In this document: positions 6,518 through 8,291 of the stretch, one piece after another | How the letters are laid out: each line of letters begins with the position of its first letter | How positions within the stretch are numbered: the first letter of the stretch is position 1 | From: an uncultured Lachnospiraceae bacterium | Lineage (GTDB): Bacteria; Bacillota; Clostridia; Lachnospirales; Lachnospiraceae | NCBI GenBank assembly: GCA_910588285.1 | Contig: CAJUQB010000152.1 | Location: 1-8,291 of the forward strand | Direction of reading: 5' to 3' | DNA length: 8,291 nt | Position numbers and translations under genes: made by a program | The notes under the pieces: generated by a model | What the model saw: only the letters and a program-made list of their open reading frames with translations | What the model was told of the DNA's origin: nothing | Databases searched by the model: none

Positions 6518-7387
6518 TTATTCCAGCACCTCTTCTTTTTGCAATTTTCTCGCAGCGTTCAGGTCATCCCGGGAATACATCTGCAGGATCTGCCCTTCCG
6601 GAATATGAAGCTTCAGAAGGTTGTGGACTGCAACCGCACGTTCCACACGCTTTCCCTCTGTCATTCCTTTTTCAATTCCCTCTTCCACTAATAATCGTCC
6701 AACCTTCGTCATACGAATCTCCCTCCTGATCCCTTCGGCATCCTCCCTGCTGATAAATTTATCGCTTGCCACCAGCAGTCCTGCCAGAACAAACTTCTGT
6801 TCGGATTCATCCTCCAGCTGCCTTGCAAGCTGTATCACCTGCCGGACACGCTTCTGTTTCCCTTCCCTGCCCTTTTCGGTCAGGGGAAGGAGGATCAGCT
6901 GCATCAGCTCCTGCTCTGTCAAGAGCTTTCCATGCTCCAGCTTATCAGAGATCGCCTGATACAACTCCTCTGACGGCACATGGATCAGAAACACCTGTTC
7001 CATAGTAAGTGCCATACATCCCATATCAAATACAGAGACTGCCTTCTCAACATCCCCTGTATAGACCACAATCATCCGAATGCTTGGGACCTTCCCATGC
7101 TCCCGGTAAAGGCGTTCCACAACCCGGGCAATATAATTCACATATTTGATCCGGTTCTTTGTCCTGTTCTCAGACTCATAGTCCACAAGGGCATAGGTAT
7201 CGTCTTCCAGCAGAAACAGATTATCCATGCGCAGCTCATTGGCTGATACGGACGGAAGGTTCGTGGGCAAAACCGCTTTCACCCGGGGCAGCTTTAACCC
7301 ATAGGCCTCAAAGGATCTTTTCGGGAAGGCTTCACTGAGTATCTTAAACTCTATGTCCTTGTTCTGGTATGCAATTCCCTGTGTCAT
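6518..7387 (-). CDS. Rpn/PD-(D/E)XK nuclease-like protein of Lachnospiraceae type
   Basis: A 289-residue cytosolic protein resembling the recombination-promoting nuclease (Rpn) / transposase-like family. The N-terminal domain has the run YQNKDIEFKILSEAF, then LPTNLPSVSANELRMDN and LLEDDTYALVDYESE (about 59-73). Asp55 with Asp69/Glu71 fits a PD-(D/E)XK arrangement, but the usual Lys is not in place (DYESE), so catalysis is uncertain. The rest is alpha-helical and charged, with the segment EEGIEKGMTEGKR (235-247) that is typical of the C-terminal helices of these proteins. The ATG follows AAGGAGG (7394-7400) at 6 nt. It has a strong promoter at 7613-7641 and a long structured leader. Such genes often occur in several copies per genome. 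I am fairly sure of the family and unsure of any activity. Confidence 0.8.
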   Translation of the reverse strand: MTQGIAYQNKDIEFKILSEAFPKRSFEAYGLKLPRVKAVLPTNLPSVSANELRMDNLFLLEDDTYALVDYESENRTKNRIKYVNYIARVVERLYREHGKVPSIRMIVVYTGDVEKAVSVFDMGCMALTMEQVFLIHVPSEELYQAISDKLEHGKLLTEQELMQLILLPLTEKGREGKQKRVRQVIQLARQLEDESEQKFVLAGLLVASDKFISREDAEGIRREIRMTKVGRLLVEEGIEKGMTEGKRVERAVAVHNLLKLHIPEGQILQMYSRDDLNAARKLQKEEVLE

Positions 7388-7606
7388 GACATTCCTCCTT
7401 TATTTCCCCAAGCAGCGGGCCAAGTGACTGCTTGCAGTGAATTTTTGACTCGCAGGAATCCCATGAAATGGACCATTCACGAAAATTCCTGCTTCCTGAA
7501 TGTTGTTGGTGAAAGTAAAAGCATGAATTTTCGTGAAAAAAGAATAACGCTTAAACCAGGACAGGTACAACATTTCGGGCCATACCAAATATGAAAAAAA
7601 TGCTTT
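7388..7606 (-). promoter_or_regulatory. Long structured 5' leader of the Rpn-like gene
   Basis: The stretch between the predicted transcription start (about 7606) and the ATG at 7387 is roughly 220 nt, far longer than needed for a ribosome site. It contains three overlapping sets of inverted repeats: 7476-7494 with 7519-7537; 7452-7459 with 7485-7492; and 7409-7415 with 7428-7434. The first two share bases 7485-7492, so they exclude each other. The last lies just upstream of the ribosome site. A frame of about 57 codons is open from an ATG at 7573 to a TAA at 7400-7402 touching the AGGAGG, but it has no ribosome site. This could be a cis-acting regulatory leader or a piece of a dispersed repeat. 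Confidence 0.45.
7476..7537. repeat. 19-bp inverted repeat with one mismatch
   Basis: The arms 7476-7494 and 7519-7537 pair in 18 of 19 positions: a perfect 13-bp outer part (TTCACGAAAATTC against GAATTTTCGTGAA), one mismatch, then 5 more pairs, with a 24-nt loop. There is no U-run after it in either direction, so it is not a classical terminator. Confidence 0.85.
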
Positions 7607-7895
7607 GCATAGATTATAGCACGCCTGCCTTCTGTTCGCAATGAAAACAATATTAAATATTCCTTAAATCTGAAATTAATGATCTCCCCGATTGCTCCAA
7701 ATACGTCCTCAAAAATAGGTTTAAATGTATCCCCTAAAGCCTTCGCAATCTTCTGACCGGCTTCATCAGAGCAGGATTTTCCAGAACAAACATTATTAAT
7801 TGCCGCCCTTGATACACCTGACAATTCTGCAAGCCGTTTTTGTGTTGTATCACGTTTTTTTACTCCATAACAAGCTTTACACGATTAATTCGCAC
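7477..7895 (-). pseudogene. Frameshifted XRE-type helix-turn-helix regulator
   Basis: A GTG at 7893-7895 with an excellent AGGAGGTG site (spacer 7) begins VRINRVKLVME and hits TAA at 7860-7862. The neighbouring frame then continues KKRDTTQKRLAELSGVSR and on through INNVCSGKSCSDEAGQKIAKALG, a clear XRE/Cro-CI helix-turn-helix. Joining the two gives a normal N-terminus for small clostridial XRE regulators. One base is missing next to a run of seven A (7855-7861); GAGGTAAAA in place of GAGTAAAA would restore it. The recognisable domain ends near 7675-7705. The frame stays open to 7477, but that tail looks like non-coding sequence and holds the promoter of the next gene. No start codon lies in the second frame before a TTG within the helix-turn-helix. 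It could be a sequencing error, but the tail suggests real decay. Confidence 0.65.
7613..7641 (-). promoter_or_regulatory. Strong predicted sigma-A promoter for the Rpn-like gene
   Basis: Minus strand TTGCGA (7636-7641), a 17-bp spacer, then a perfect TATAAT (7613-7618) preceded by TGC as an extended -10. Transcription would start near 7606. It lies inside the decayed tail of the helix-turn-helix frame. Confidence 0.7.
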
Positions 7896-7902
7896 TTTCA
7901 CA

Positions 7903-7908
7903 CCTCCT
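7903..7908 (-). promoter_or_regulatory. Intact ribosome site of the broken XRE gene
   Basis: AGGAGG followed by TG, 7 nt before the GTG at 7893-7895. Its near-perfect match to the 16S tail marks this GTG as the original start. Confidence 0.7.
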
Positions 7909-7943
7909 ATAATTAAGCTTTGTCTTACATTCTATATTGCATA

Positions 7944-7983
7944 TTAAGTTTTAACTATAGCAAATATATTTTTTTAAGTTTTA
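7944..7983. repeat. 10-bp direct repeat upstream of the XRE pseudogene
   Basis: TTAAGTTTTA occurs at 7944-7953 and 7974-7983, with starts exactly 30 bp apart (about three helical turns) in an AT-rich stretch. It may be an operator remnant of the XRE regulator, or chance in AT-rich DNA. Confidence 0.4.
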
Positions 7984-7996
7984 TCCTGAATTATTC

Positions 7997-8027
7997 ATGG
8001 CGGTATAAGTCACATAAAATCCGCCAT
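7997..8027. repeat. Small hairpin with 7-bp GC-rich arms
   Basis: ATGGCGG (7997-8003) and CCGCCAT (8021-8027) flank a 17-nt AT-rich loop. No T-run follows on either strand, so a terminator role is not supported. It stands out against AT-rich surroundings. Confidence 0.45.
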
Positions 8028-8085
8028 AGTTACCATTACAACCACTCCCGACACCTCACTCGGTCACAGGATAGTCTAAAAATGG

Positions 8086-8222
8086 GCAGACTTCTCCTGT
8101 GATAGGGGTAAAAGTTTATTGTGGTTGTCAAAGTCCATTAACGGCTGTTATTCCAACTGTGGCCGCAGATTACGGATGTTTTCCAGTGTTTCGTAGAATT
8201 CTTTAAACAGGAGAAGTCCTGC
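8086..8222. repeat. Spaced 15-bp inverted repeat
   Basis: The arm at 8086-8100 (GCAG then ACTTCTCCTGT) is matched in inverted form at 8207-8222 with one extra C, across about 106 bp. The right arm lies in the transposase-like fragment. This could be a fold-back remnant of a mobile element. Confidence 0.5.
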
Positions 8223-8249
8223 ATCGGAGGATAAATCGTTACTGTTCAC
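8151..8249 (-). pseudogene. Fragment resembling the N-terminus of an IS1380-type transposase
   Basis: From a GTG at 8247-8249 the frame reads VNSNDLSSDAGLLLFKEF and ends at TAA (8148-8150) after 33 codons. The SSDAGLLLFKEF part resembles the LTSDAGLLLLRE motif near the N-terminus of IS1380-family transposases. No DDE catalytic region follows on this strand, so if real it is only a remnant. A run of seven G precedes it. The assignment rests on a motif of about 12 residues. Confidence 0.3.
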
Positions 8250-8291
8250 TCCCCCCCTCTAAATCATTGTGAAAAGTGCTGAAAATTATTT

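Larger units (their letters stand above)
7896..8291. other. AT-rich region without an intact gene
   Basis: Apart from the repeats and the transposase-like fragment listed separately, I see no gene, tRNA or other RNA here. The low-GC character contrasts with the GC-balanced genes to the left and suggests an insertion scar or acquired DNA. A 60-codon plus-strand frame at 7920-8102 has AT-driven composition and no ribosome site. Confidence 0.5.

Noticed and set aside
6012..6608. Plus-strand open frame of 198 codons crossing the small lipoprotein and the end of the Rpn-like gene
   Set aside because: Covers two supported minus-strand genes and has no ribosome site or recognisable domain.
7476..7537. 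Intrinsic terminator
   Set aside because: The long inverted repeat has an AT-rich stem and no U-run after it in either direction, and it lies downstream of a strong promoter leading into a gene.
7855..7865. Programmed frameshift on the A7 run of the XRE gene
   Set aside because: The in-frame TAA comes before the A run can be decoded, so a ribosome would stop before slipping.
7920..8102. 60-codon plus-strand frame rich in Tyr, Ser and Ile
   Set aside because: Composition follows the AT-rich DNA; no ribosome site or homology visible.
1..8291. CRISPR array, tRNA, rRNA or phage structural genes
   Set aside because: No regularly spaced repeats, cloverleaf-like segments or phage-type reading frames were seen on either strand.

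Overview
The window looks like a chromosomal segment of a Gram-positive anaerobe of the Clostridia, most likely a Lachnospiraceae-type gut Firmicute. This is inferred from strong AGGAGG-type ribosome sites, lipobox lipoproteins, an OmpR-family two-component pair of Firmicute style, and an Rpn-like protein of a kind common in that family. Every gene I can support lies on the minus strand, so transcription runs from high to low coordinates.

Layout in order of transcription. At 7896-8291 there is AT-rich DNA with no intact gene. It holds a short fragment resembling the N-terminus of an IS1380-type transposase and a spaced 15-bp inverted repeat. At 7477-7895 lies a small XRE-type helix-turn-helix regulator gene broken by a one-base frameshift near its start. 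A strong promoter (7613-7641) sits inside the decayed 3' part of that frame. It heads an untranslated leader of about 220 nt with nested, mutually exclusive inverted repeats, followed by an Rpn/PD-(D/E)XK-like gene (6518-7387) and a small lipoprotein gene (6024-6479).

After an imperfect hairpin and an intergenic promoter comes a tightly packed four-gene operon. It encodes a glutamine-hydrolysing asparagine synthetase (3964-5880), an OmpR-family response regulator (3260-3964), a membrane sensor histidine kinase (1765-3279) and a large lipoprotein with beta-propeller-like repeats (467-1768). Each junction overlaps by 1 to 20 bases. Downstream, with its own extended -10 promoter and a very short leader, is the start of nth, endonuclease III, which runs off the left edge.

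The most interesting biology is the coupling of an AsnB-type amidotransferase to a complete envelope-sensing module (kinase, regulator, surface lipoprotein). Some AsnB proteins of Firmicutes amidate meso-diaminopimelate in peptidoglycan rather than making asparagine, so this operon may be a cell-wall amidation and sensing unit. That is inference; the sequence shows the operon structure and intact catalytic motifs, not the substrate. The second item of interest is the structured leader of the Rpn-like gene.
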